Shown here: one piece after another, positions 1 through 8,874 of the stretch
Position numbering within the stretch: position 1 is the first letter of the stretch
How the letters are laid out: each line of letters opens with the position of its first letter
Assembly (NCBI RefSeq): GCF_040267685.1
Contig: NZ_CP158367.1
Coordinates: 2,666,001 to 2,730,000 of the forward strand
From: Proteinivorax tanatarense
GTDB taxonomy: Bacteria > Bacillota > Proteinivoracia > Proteinivoracales > Proteinivoracaceae
Reading direction: 5' to 3'
Length of the DNA stretch: 64,000 nt
Program-made: the position numbers and the translations under genes
Notes under the pieces: generated by a model
What the model was told of the DNA's origin: nothing
What the model saw: the letters and a program-made list of their open reading frames with translations, nothing else
Database searches by the model: none

Positions 1-742
1 ATAACTGCTAAACTTCCTCCACTTTCAGGAAAGGCTGCTGGAAGAACAAGTCCTGCAATTAAGCCTACAATACCGGAAGCCATAACTGGTCCATGACCTA
101 AACGATGAGATATGGCATAGGTTATAACACCTGCAAATACTGAACATATTATTATTTTCACCATCATATCTACGTTAGGAATTTCTGCACTTAAAAATTC
201 CTGACCTGTTAACAACCCGGTAACTATGCACCCTGTAAAGGCAATGGTACCAAATTTACCACCAAACCCGTTAAAGACTATTTTAGATATGACAAATACT
301 ATACCTGCAATTGCTCCTGCAACAATTATTGAAATATAAGAAGAGAGCAGTGCCTCCGAAGCCATACCCACAAAAGCTCCTGTATATAATGGTGCACCTA
401 GTTTGGGAACTACCAAAGCCGCTAAAACCCCCACAGCCCCTGCAGCTACCACTGCACCAAGTTGAAGCTCTACACTTAAAAAGTACGTTATAACAGCTCC
501 TATAACTATTGAAAGAAAGTTATAAAAGTCATTGACATCAAACTTAGTTGTCTCATAATTACTAACTAGATTTAACGATATTTCTTTTTTCATTGCGTAT
601 ATAATACCTACAATCGCGATAGTTAAAACCGAAGAAGTAAAGAAGTGGTTTGCAGCAAAGGCAGCATAAAGCCCTGCAGTATATAAAATTAAACACATAA
701 CAACTAAAATTACATAGCCTAAAGTCCAAATTGCTTTTTGCA
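1..742 (-). CDS. Polytopic membrane protein, fused form (3' end off the window)
   Basis: An open frame begins at ATG 740-742, after a TTTAGGAGGC-like ribosome site, and runs without a stop off the left edge (247 codons visible). It is very hydrophobic, with many Ala/Gly/Val/Ile membrane segments. Near residue 160 it carries FGGKLGTIA. I cannot name the family with certainty. Its first half resembles the small protein at 31581-31952 and its second half (HRLGHGPVMASGIVGLIAGL) resembles the protein at 31149-31568, so this is a fused version of that pair. It is the last visible gene of the NuoF-like/hydrogenase/formate dehydrogenase operon; its paralogues sit beside fdhD. A role in formate or ion movement linked to formate dehydrogenase is an inference from context only. 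Confidence 0.75.
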
Positions 743-761
743 TAGTTTGCCTCCTTTTTTT

Positions 762-808
762 AATTTTCAACAATGCGGCTCAACGATAGAGCCACATTGT
801 TGAAAATT
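762..808 (-). other. 20-bp intercistronic stem-loop after fdhF
   Basis: Arms 762-781 and 789-808 pair over 20 bp. The only imperfect pair is a G-U wobble in the minus-strand RNA (it would be A-C in a plus-strand RNA), which argues for function in the fdhF transcript. It begins 2 nt after the fdhF stop. It is followed by A-rich sequence and the next ribosome site rather than a U run, so it looks like an mRNA-stabilising or processing element rather than a simple terminator. Confidence 0.6.
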
Positions 809-810
809 TT

Positions 811-3507
811 TTAACCCAGTTTTTCTATATTAACACCTGTAACCTTCAAACTTGGAATACTAGCTTTAGCATCTAATAGTTCGGAGTTAGTTAACACGTT
901 TGCTCCATCTTTAAAGTGGAAAGGTACGCTAACTACTTTGTCAGAAACTAACTCTGTTATAAACGCTCTAGGTTTTATTTCACCTCTTGGTGAAGTTACC
1001 TTTACCACTTCTCCATTTTCTATCCCAAGCTTTTCTGCTGTGTTAGGACTGATTTCTACAAAGGTTTCATTGACAAGTTTGTTTACGCCCTCTGTTTTAC
1101 CAGTCATTGTCGAGGTGTGGTATTGATATAGGACACGGCCGCTGGTCATAATATAAGGATAATTACCTTTATCAGATAACTCCGGCGTTTCTTCAAATTC
1201 AACCGGCACTAGCAAGCCCTTACCCCTTGCTGGCTGGTTTGAGTGTAAGAATTTGGTACCTGGATGCTCTTCATTTGGACAAGGCCACTGAATTCCTTCA
1301 TCTTTAATGCGTTCGTATGTGATACCAGCATAAGATGGAGTTACAGCTCTTATTTCTTCGAATACCTCTTCTGCAGTTTCAAAGTTATTCTCATATCCTA
1401 AAGTTCTCATTAGTTCAACAAATATTTGCCAATCTGGTTTTGCTTCTCCAGGAGCGCTCACTGCTTTTCTTACCCTTTGGACTCTTCTTTCGGTATTAAC
1501 AAAAGTTCCATCTTTTTCTGCAAAGGCAGCAGCTGGTAAAACAACATCAGCAAGCTCTGCTGTCTCCGTTAAAAATATATCCTGTACAACTAAGAAACTT
1601 TCTTTTAGCCCCTTAATTACATGGTTTGTATCGGGATCGGATAACACAGGGTTTTCTCCCATAATGTAAAGCATTTTAATTTTTCCGCTTTCTGCATGTT
1701 TCATCATATGGGTCATGGTCATTCCATTTTCCCCAGATAGCTTTGTTCCCCAAGCCTTTTCAAACTTTTCCTGAGCTTTTTTATCGGCAACAGGCTGATA
1801 TCCAGTATAAACGATAGGTAAAGCACCCATATCACAGGCTCCCTGTACGTTGTTTTGACCCCTTAGCGGGTTAATTCCTGTTCCTTCTCTCCCCAAGTTG
1901 CCAGTAACCAAAGCTAGATTAGATAGACTGATAACACCGTCTGTTCCTTTATGATGTTGAGTTATTCCCATGCAGTACATAATACTTCCTCTATCGTATT
2001 TAGCGTACATTCTGGCAGCTTTTCGGATATCTTCTGCATCTACCTCACAGATCTCTGCTACCTTTTCTGGGGTGTATTTTTTCAATACTTCTTTCAACTG
2101 CTGGAAATCTTCAGTATTTTTCTCAATATACTCTTTGTCCTCTAGACCTTCCTCTAAAATCACATTTAGCATTCCATTTGATAATGCAATACTGGTACCT
2201 GGTTTAATTTGCAAAAATACATCAGATACATCCTCCAGTGAAATTTTGCGAGGATCAGCTACTATTAATTTGGCGCCTTTTTTAACGGCTCTTCTAATAC
2301 GCGCTCCAATAACAGGGTGATTTTCTTCTGTATTTGTACCTGTTAAGAATATAACTTCTGCCTTGTCTATTTCTTCGATACTATTTGTCATAGCTCCACT
2401 TCCAAGTGTAGTTGCAAGACCTGCAACTGTAGAGCTGTGTCAGAGTCGAGCACAGTGATCAACGTTGTTTGTACCGATACCTGCCCTAAAAAACTTAGTC
2501 ATCATATAATTATCTTCTGTTAAAGCTCTAGCGGAAGAAAATCCACCGATAGCATCGGGTCCATCTTGTTCTTTAATTTCAGTTATTTTATCCGCTATTT
2601 TTTGGTAAGCTTTCTCCCAAGTTGCTTCTATAAGCTCACCATTTTCTCTTACAAGTGGTTTGCTTAGTCTATCAGGGTGGTTAATAAAATCAAAAGCGAA
2701 CTTGCCTTTTACACAAAGTAAACCTTGATTCAACTTGCCTTTTACGGGATTGACCTCTACTATCTTGTCATCCTTAGTGGAAAGTTCTAGCTGACAACCA
2801 ACTCCACAGTACGAACAGGTAGTTTCAACTTTTTCTGTTTCCCAGTACCTATATTTATGCTTTGCTTTGGGCATCAATGCCCCTACTGGACAGTTTGAAA
2901 CACAGTTTCCACAGGATACACAATCTGTCTTGGTTAACTCTCTCTCAATGTTTTGGGGAGCTTTAACATACCCCTGTATTCCTTGTCTTACTAGAGATAA
3001 CCCTTCTACACCCTGTAACTGCGTGCAGATTTCTACACATTTTCCGCAGGCGATACATTTCTCTCTATCAATGTAGTAAAAAGGATTTTTGTCGAAAAGT
3101 TCCTTTGGAGCTATATTTTCTCTGAAATAGTCAGGGCCTTGAACATCGTATTTATAGCAATACGTTTGCAAATCACAATGCCCCGACTTTTCACAGGTTA
3201 AACAATCTAAAGGATGATCAGCTAAAATCTCTTTAAGAATCTCTTGTCTAGCTCTAACTACATTGTCCGATTCTGTCCAAATTTCCAAATTATCCTTTAC
3301 TATTACATCAGTAGAATCAACTAAACTCTCTTCTCCTTTTATTTCAACAATACTTAAGTCAGCCCCACTATCTACAGTTTTCATATCAAAGCGTTCGTCA
3401 TAATTTAAAGTTGGTATATTTATGTCGTTTAAGCGAGCTGCATTAAAAACACTTATTCCCTCTTCACATTGAACAGGTCGTCCGTTAATTTTAATCGTTA
3501 TCATCAT
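811..3507 (-). CDS. fdhF: Selenocysteine formate dehydrogenase, NuoG-like N-terminus
   Basis: Molybdenum/tungsten bis-MGD formate dehydrogenase catalytic subunit of about 898 residues, read through an in-frame UGA at 2440-2442 (residue 356) in the motif DHCARL-U-HSSTVAGL. The two open frames on either side of the UGA are one gene. Order of parts: a ferredoxin-like fold that has lost its [2Fe-2S] cysteines, a His-Cys3 [4Fe-4S] site (HPLDCLTC..GHCDLQ), two ferredoxin [4Fe-4S] motifs (CIACGKC, CVSCGNC), the FDH [4Fe-4S] (CSYCGVGC), then the MGD domains. I chose ATG 3507, which lies 5-6 nt after AGGGG; the GTG at 3513 lies in the ribosome site. It overlaps the end of hydA. Expected to be cytoplasmic and to form a complex with the hydrogenase encoded upstream. 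Confidence 0.95.
2410..2428 (-). promoter_or_regulatory. SECIS element of fdhF
   Basis: Eleven nt after the UGA the mRNA can form AGTTGCA-GGUCU-TGCAACT, a stem with the GGUCU apical loop also present in the E. coli fdhF SECIS that binds SelB. It supports reading the UGA as selenocysteine. Confidence 0.85.
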
Positions 3508-5260
3508 ATTCACCCCTTACATCAATATTTTTCTTTGAGCGATCAATATAGTGGGTATGAAGTAAATCATGAGCTTTATGTCCACCAGGCTGTCCTAAAT
3601 AATTATCATACAATTTGCTAATTAGAGGATTCTCATGAGAACGGCGCAAGATAGAGCTTCCGTCTGTTTTATAAATACCTGCCATTCTCTTTTTGACTGT
3701 TTCCATAGAATCTGGGATAGGAGCTCCTCCTCCGTTAATGCAACCTCCTACACATCCCATTATTTCAACAAAGTGGTATTTTTTTTCACCATTATCAATC
3801 TTTTTCATTAGCTCCTTTGCAGCAGCTGTACCATGGACAACAGCAATTTTAACCTTCATATCTGCTATTTTAATCTCTGCTTCTTTAGCATTTGTCAGTC
3901 CTCTTACACCTTCATACTCTATTTTGTCTAGTTCACCATCACTAAGTTTCCAAGCAACTGTTCTTAAAGCTGCTTCCATAACTCCACCTGTTGTACCAAA
4001 AATTCTTCCAGCACTAGTGTGATCTCCTAAAAAGTTGTCAAAACTTTCTTCGTCAAGCTTTGCAAACTGAATTTTTTCCATTTTTATCATTTTTGCTAGT
4101 TCTCTCGTTGTCAGTACCGCATCTACATCTTTTAGGCCGTTGACTTTTAGTTCTTCTCTATCTGCTTCGAATTTTTTAGCAGTACAAGGCATTATAGATA
4201 GGCTAAATATTTTTTGAGGATCTAAATCATTAATCTCTGCATAATAGGATTTAGACAAAGCACCGAACATTTGTTGTGGTGATTTACAAGAAGATACATT
4301 TTCCAATAAGTGGGGATAATTATGTTCTACATACTTTACCCAACCTGGAGAGCAAGATGTTAACAACGGAAGCTTTTCACCTTTTTGGACTCTGTCAATA
4401 AACTCAGTTCCCTCTTCCATTATTGTCAAGTCTGCTGTAAAATCGGTGCTAAATACTTTGTCTACACCTAGCTTCCTTAAGGCTGCGTTGGTTTGTCCTG
4501 TAACATCAGTGCCAGGCTCCAACCCAAACTCTTCACCCAAAGTGTGTTTAACAGCTGGTGCTGTTTGTACCACTACGTGTACATTAGGATCATTTATAGC
4601 TGTACGTACTCTTTTGATGTCATTTTTCTCTACTAACGCCCCTACAGGACATACTTTTATACATTGACCACAGTTTATACAATCGGTTTCTAAAATAGGT
4701 TCCTTTTCTTTAGTGTTAATGACTGTGTCATGTCCTCTTTCAGTATAATCATAAATGCCTATGTCCTGTGTTTCCGAACAAACTCTAACACAGTTTCCAC
4801 ATACTATACATTTATTTACATCTCTAGTAATCGAAGTACTTGATAAATCAAGGACTTCTTTTTGTGGCAAAGTCTCCAGCAATTGCTCTTTTCTATTAAC
4901 ATCATATTGATAACAAAGGTTTTGCAATTCACAATCGCCAGCAACTTTATCGCAAGTCAAGCAATCATTTGGGTGATTGGCAATTAAAAGTTCTAACGTC
5001 GCTTTTCTAGAATCTTTAATTTTCTCTGTTTCTGTGCGCACTATCATTTTATCTTTTACTTTAGTATTACAGGAAGCCAAAAGTTCCTCTTCTCCATCAA
5101 CCTCCACAACACACATCCTACAATTTCCCTCATTATTCAAATCGGGATGAGTACATAAAGTAGGGATGTTAACTCCATTTTTCTTACATACATCCAAAAT
5201 TGAATTATCTTCCGTAGCAACTACATTTTTATCGTTTATAGTTAATCCAACTGTTGCCAT
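3491..5260 (-). CDS. [FeFe]-hydrogenase catalytic subunit, M3 type
   Basis: About 589 residues. It has a plant-type [2Fe-2S] domain (Cys 36, 47, 50, 64), a His-Cys3 [4Fe-4S] (HPNDCLTC..GDCELQ), two ferredoxin clusters (CIVCGNC, CINCGQC), then the H-cluster domain with TSCSPGW, MPCTAKKFE and EIMGCVGGCINGGG, and a small-subunit-like tail ending near LYDNYLGQPGGHKAHDLL. Ser stands where C. pasteurianum hydrogenase I has the proton-relay Cys 299 (TSCCPGW). It catalyses reversible H2 oxidation/proton reduction. I chose ATG 5260, 7 nt after AAGGAGG, over the ATG at 5266 which abuts the ribosome site. It lies between the NuoF-like gene and fdhF, so the three products probably form one complex. Confidence 0.95.
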   Translation of the reverse strand: MATVGLTINDKNVVATEDNSILDVCKKNGVNIPTLCTHPDLNNEGNCRMCVVEVDGEEELLASCNTKVKDKMIVRTETEKIKDSRKATLELLIANHPNDCLTCDKVAGDCELQNLCYQYDVNRKEQLLETLPQKEVLDLSSTSITRDVNKCIVCGNCVRVCSETQDIGIYDYTERGHDTVINTKEKEPILETDCINCGQCIKVCPVGALVEKNDIKRVRTAINDPNVHVVVQTAPAVKHTLGEEFGLEPGTDVTGQTNAALRKLGVDKVFSTDFTADLTIMEEGTEFIDRVQKGEKLPLLTSCSPGWVKYVEHNYPHLLENVSSCKSPQQMFGALSKSYYAEINDLDPQKIFSLSIMPCTAKKFEADREELKVNGLKDVDAVLTTRELAKMIKMEKIQFAKLDEESFDNFLGDHTSAGRIFGTTGGVMEAALRTVAWKLSDGELDKIEYEGVRGLTNAKEAEIKIADMKVKIAVVHGTAAAKELMKKIDNGEKKYHFVEIMGCVGGCINGGGAPIPDSMETVKKRMAGIYKTDGSSILRRSHENPLISKLYDNYLGQPGGHKAHDLLHTHYIDRSKKNIDVRGEYDDND

Positions 5261-5280
5261 TTTCATACCTCCTTTAGCTT

Positions 5281-6438
5281 TTATTCCTTATGTTGAAGAC
5301 TCGCCATAATTGGATTTATAGCTTTATTTCCAAACCCACATAAAGAAGAATCTTTTATTGCTTTTGCAAAAAGCTCCACTAGTTTAACCTTATCCCGCTC
5401 TCCTTCAAAGACGGCTGGCACAAGATCCCCCATTCTCTTTAGTCCCTCTCTACATGTGGAACATTTGCCACATGATTGCTGTGAATTATGTTGCACTGAG
5501 TTAACAATAAGTTCTGTTAACCTTTTTTTATCTTCTATAACTTCTACAGGGCTCGCCCCAAGTAAAAAACCTTCCTTCTTTGAGGTTGCATAATCAATCT
5601 TTGTTGTTTTTAGTTGTTCCTCGGTTAAAACTCCACCTAAACTTCCCCCAACATTTATAGCATACAGGTTGGGAATGTTTATTCTTTCACTTGCTTTTTT
5701 AATTAGTTCTTCGAAGTTAGAGCCCAGCTCCATAGTAACTAGACAACCTTCCTGACCATTATTTACATAAAATACTTTGCATCCATAATTATCTGCTTCC
5801 CCCATAGTCTTAAACCATGAGCTTCCATTTTCCACTATTAAAGATATATTAATTAAAGTTTCTACGTTAGCAATAAATAGCTTGCTTTGCTGCCATGTAT
5901 TTTTGGCTTCTAAAAATGGGTAACGTCCGTGACTTAAATTTTCTTTATAATTAGTTAAAAGTGCTATGTCATTATTAAAAAAAATATTCTTTTCATCTAC
6001 ATCAATAATGTCAATTTTTAACTCTTTAGCCTTAAAATAACCCATTTTCCCCATTTGTTTAATAGTTAGTTTTAACATTCTACTAATCAACTGGTGGCTT
6101 TCGTTTATAAAAATGCTAACTTTTGATGCTTTTACCGCTTTTGCAGATAAAACTAAACCTTGAACTAAGTGGTAGGTATTCGATGAAGCTAAGCCATTAT
6201 CTAACTTTGAATTGCCGATATGCAAAACTACTTCTTTAGAGCCAGTATATTTTGCTACCTCTTCCATATAATTACCGATAAATATTTTTCTACCATCCCT
6301 GCTGAGCAGCTCAGCTTCTTTTATCTCTTTAATAACTTCTTCGCCTTTACTTTCTACGACAGCCATTGAGTCAAAAGCGAGTTTCTCCACATCATATTTT
6401 TCTAAATCTTGTTCGTTTAGAGATAAAACTCTTTCCAT
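5281..6438 (-). CDS. NuoF/HydB-like iron-sulfur subunit lacking visible flavin and NADH motifs
   Basis: 385 residues. The C-terminal [4Fe-4S] site of NuoF-type subunits is intact: SCGKCSTCREG followed about 40 residues later by LCGFG. The N-terminal half keeps only loose resemblance to the NuoF flavin domain: I cannot find the glycine-rich GRGGAGFPTG loop nor the ADEGEPGTFKDR-type stretch, and the protein is shorter than complex I NuoF (about 430-450) and much shorter than HydB. It is the first gene of the operon, with AAGGAGG well placed before ATG 6438. It may have become a structural or electron-wiring subunit that does not use NAD(P)H; this is inference from missing motifs. Confidence 0.8.
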   Translation of the reverse strand: MERVLSLNEQDLEKYDVEKLAFDSMAVVESKGEEVIKEIKEAELLSRDGRKIFIGNYMEEVAKYTGSKEVVLHIGNSKLDNGLASSNTYHLVQGLVLSAKAVKASKVSIFINESHQLISRMLKLTIKQMGKMGYFKAKELKIDIIDVDEKNIFFNNDIALLTNYKENLSHGRYPFLEAKNTWQQSKLFIANVETLINISLIVENGSSWFKTMGEADNYGCKVFYVNNGQEGCLVTMELGSNFEELIKKASERINIPNLYAINVGGSLGGVLTEEQLKTTKIDYATSKKEGFLLGASPVEVIEDKKRLTELIVNSVQHNSQQSCGKCSTCREGLKRMGDLVPAVFEGERDKVKLVELFAKAIKDSSLCGFGNKAINPIMASLQHKE

Positions 6439-6538
6439 CTTAAAACCTCCTTAAATTTCGTTTATAGATATCTCCCTGTAGCTACAGTACTTTTCCATCA
6501 CCTCCAAATACCTTTAAAATATTTATTGTTATATAAAG

Positions 6539-6554
6539 AGCAATTGTCATGCCA
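6539..6554 (-). promoter_or_regulatory. Sigma-54 promoter of the hydrogenase/formate dehydrogenase operon
   Basis: On the minus strand TGGCATGACAATTGCT matches the sigma-54 consensus TGGCAC-N5-TTGCW, with GG and GC separated by exactly 10 nt. It would start transcription about 90 nt before the NuoF-like gene. No good sigma-A promoter is visible in this leader. A perfect palindrome CTGTAGCTACAG lies in the leader at 6476-6487. Confidence 0.8.
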
Positions 6555-6608
6555 AAAATATAATTCTTAAAACCCGCCAAACATAGCCATGCACCTAACA
6601 TTTCAACC

Positions 6609-6723
6609 GTCCTAATTTTAGGACAAAATTCGAGCTATTTCATTTTTTTTCGCCTCAATCGCTTTATGCCAGTGAAGCAATTGAGAGTGTCTTTGTTTTC
6701 GGACATCGTCTTTAAACTAGGAC
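6609..6723 (-). promoter_or_regulatory. Three 16-bp enhancer-like sites (upstream activating sequences)
   Basis: Site 1 (6609-6624) is the perfect palindrome GTCCTAATTTTAGGAC. Sites 2 (6689-6704, GTCTTTGTTTTCGGAC) and 3 (6708-6723, GTCTTTAAACTAGGAC) match it at 12 and 11 of 16 positions and keep GTC at one end and GGAC at the other. They lie about 55-185 bp upstream of the sigma-54 promoter, the usual place for activator binding. The Fis-type HTH of the activator at 8875-11121 is the likely reader. Confidence 0.65.
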
Positions 6724-6741
6724 ACCTTTTTATCCCATGAT

Positions 6742-6797
6742 TTTAAACTAAAAAATGGTACCTGCTAGTAATAGCAGATACCATTTTTTAGTTTAAA
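6742..6797 (-). terminator. Intrinsic terminator of the MCP-fused sensor gene
   Basis: A long inverted repeat (arms 6742-6760 and 6779-6797, core TGGTATCTGCTA) with flanking A/T tracts. Its right arm overlaps the last codons and stop of the sensor gene. Confidence 0.8.
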
Positions 6798-8680
6798 TTG
6801 TTTTTTCCAGTTAGTTCAGAAGAAGTATTAGATAAATCTTCTAATGACGAATTTGTTTCCTCAGATATAGCCATAACGTTTTCCATTTTTTCTCCTACAA
6901 TGCTAATAACTTTATTAAGTTTATCTACTGAATCTTCTATGGTTTTTACACTCTTTACTCCACTACTATTATTTTTTTCTGTTTGGGATACCACAACCTC
7001 AGATTGTTCTGCAAGCTTTCTAACTTCCTCAGCAACAACGGCAAACCCCTTACCCGCGTCTCCTGCTCTGGCCGCTTCTATAGATGCATTTAAAGCAAGC
7101 AAGTTAATTTGTTCTGCAATTTCTACAATTTTGTTTGACATTTCTTCATGCTCCGAAAAAGTTTTCGTCAATAAATCAACGCTGTTAATAGTATCTTGAG
7201 ATGCAGTTTCTATATCTCCCATCTGACTGTTTATTTCATACATATCTTTAGCCGTCTCTTCTGAAACTTTGGTCAAATCATTAATAATGCTGTTTATATT
7301 TTCTGCCCCTTGCTTTATGTTTTCCAATAACATCTCTTGTTTTCGGGAGTTTTTTCTAGTTAACTCTGCATTTTGTCGTTCTTCATTTAACAACTTTTCC
7401 TGTTTGATTTCCCCTTCTCTTCTATTATATTCTATACAGTTTTCTAAAACGTTGTAATTTAAGGCAATAACTTTAACCATATCTTCACAACTTTTATAAC
7501 CACAAGCAGCACAATCAAAATTTTTATCTTCATCGGTTTTTTTGTGAAGTTTACTGTAAATTATATCCTTTTGATTTTGTTCAACCTCCTTCTCTTTCCA
7601 TCTATTATTATAAGTTACTTTAAAGTCATCTACCCGTAGCTTTTTCTCGAATTTTTTCATCATATCTCTTGGAGAAACTTTCGAAAAAAGCCCTTTCTTT
7701 TGTGCAGTTATTTTTTTAGTCTTCTCATACAAAATAGCATCCATTTCATCAGGGCTCATCATGTCTTCGGTAGCAGTTCCCAGCAAACATCCTTCTGAGC
7801 AATTAAGTATATCTATAACAAAAGGAAGCTTCCCCTGTTTTTTGTTGATACCAGATAAATAGTTTTGAACTAATTTAGGCCCTTCAATTTTTTTAATATG
7901 AAATCCCTTTCCATAAACCTGCTCAATACTTTCTTTTAATCCCCCAGGAGTGGGATACCAAAACCCTACTAAACTTTCAGGAGAGTCAAAGTTTTCTTCT
8001 TTTTCCCATTCCCCTTCTTTTCTATACAGCTCCATAATTTTCTTAAATGTAATGTTATAATCAATATGCTTATGTCTTCTGAATTCGTCGGTTTTTGCTA
8101 TACAAGGCGACAGTGCAGCTATATTCCCCTCAAACCCTTCATATTTTTTCAAATATATAGCTGCACAAGACATAGGTGAACCAACCGGGCTTAAATATTT
8201 TAATAAATTTGGATAATATCGTTCGATACTGTTCACAATCACAGGACATGGTTGAGAAATGATAGTTTGTATACTTTTTTCTTCAAAAATTTTCATATAA
8301 AGAAATGTAGTGATATCTGCCCCAAAGCTAACATCATAAATCAATTGGATTCCTTTACTCTTTAACCAAGCAAACACCTTTTTGTACTCATCGGGATAAT
8401 TTAACATAAAAGCAGGGGCAACTACTATGGATATTTTTTTGTTTTGCTGAAGATCTGTTAAAAGCTGCTCTATATCGTCTTGATAATATCTGGCTTGATG
8501 GGTACAAGCTTTTATACACTCTCCACATGTTATACACTCCTCATTTGCTATATCAACTTTTATTGCCCCAGATTCATCTTTAAAGGCTTTATTGGCCAAT
8601 ACTTGAGGGCATTCCCTAATACATTTATCGCATCCTGTACATTGTTCTTTATCGGTTTTTATTATTTTTTCTCCTAACAT
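6788..8680 (-). CDS. H-cluster-domain sensor fused to a chemotaxis (MCP) signalling domain
   Basis: 630 residues, no membrane segment, so cytoplasmic. Order: two [4Fe-4S] ferredoxin motifs ([23 protein letters not shown]), an [FeFe]-hydrogenase-like domain (about 65-330) that keeps the four H-cluster cysteines in [16 protein letters not shown] and NCSEGC, a C-x2-C-x4-C-x16-C cluster domain (CAACGYKSC), a coiled coil, then the MCP hairpin tip ([21 protein letters not shown]). It probably converts H2 or redox state into a chemotaxis-type signal. The RBS AGAGGAGG precedes ATG 8680. It has its own sigma-54 promoter and sits between the hydrogenase operon and the sigma-54 activator gene. Whether it binds a real H-cluster is unknown. 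Confidence 0.9.
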   Translation of the reverse strand: MLGEKIIKTDKEQCTGCDKCIRECPQVLANKAFKDESGAIKVDIANEECITCGECIKACTHQARYYQDDIEQLLTDLQQNKKISIVVAPAFMLNYPDEYKKVFAWLKSKGIQLIYDVSFGADITTFLYMKIFEEKSIQTIISQPCPVIVNSIERYYPNLLKYLSPVGSPMSCAAIYLKKYEGFEGNIAALSPCIAKTDEFRRHKHIDYNITFKKIMELYRKEGEWEKEENFDSPESLVGFWYPTPGGLKESIEQVYGKGFHIKKIEGPKLVQNYLSGINKKQGKLPFVIDILNCSEGCLLGTATEDMMSPDEMDAILYEKTKKITAQKKGLFSKVSPRDMMKKFEKKLRVDDFKVTYNNRWKEKEVEQNQKDIIYSKLHKKTDEDKNFDCAACGYKSCEDMVKVIALNYNVLENCIEYNRREGEIKQEKLLNEERQNAELTRKNSRKQEMLLENIKQGAENINSIINDLTKVSEETAKDMYEINSQMGDIETASQDTINSVDLLTKTFSEHEEMSNKIVEIAEQINLLALNASIEAARAGDAGKGFAVVAEEVRKLAEQSEVVVSQTEKNNSSGVKSVKTIEDSVDKLNKVISIVGEKMENVMAISEETNSSLEDLSNTSSELTGKNNLN

Positions 8681-8740
8681 ATTTGTCCTCCTCTAAAGCT
8701 AATATAATATAGATCATTTAATTATATAAACAAATAATAT

Positions 8741-8756
8741 AGCAAATACTGTGCCA
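8741..8756 (-). promoter_or_regulatory. Sigma-54 promoter of the MCP-fused sensor
   Basis: TGGCACAGTATTTGCT on the minus strand is a full match to TGGCAC-N5-TTGCT, about 60 nt upstream of the start codon. I see no clear copy of the GTCC..GGAC sites in the 100 bp upstream; a short palindrome CTTAAAAATTATTAAG lies at 8801-8816. Confidence 0.85.
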
Positions 8757-8823
8757 GTAAAAAACAAGCTGCTTTCCCCTTATTTACTCCGCCCCATTAA
8801 CTTAAAAATTATTAAGTAAAAGA

Positions 8824-8862
8824 GGCTGCACCATTATAGGATAATCCTATGATGGTGCAGCC
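8824..8862 (-). terminator. Intrinsic terminator after the sigma-54 activator gene
   Basis: Arms 8824-8841 and 8845-8862 (GGCTGCACCAT..) form an 18-bp stem with a 3-nt loop and one mismatch, followed on the minus strand by TCTTTTACTT. It lies 12 nt after the stop codon of the activator. Confidence 0.85.
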
Positions 8863-8874
8863 ATTGTCATATCT

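Noticed and set aside
811-2391. Separate truncated formate dehydrogenase gene starting MTNSIEE
   Set aside because: The frame continues upstream through TGA 2440-2442 in a classic Sec context with a SECIS hairpin; it is the C-terminal part of one fdhF.
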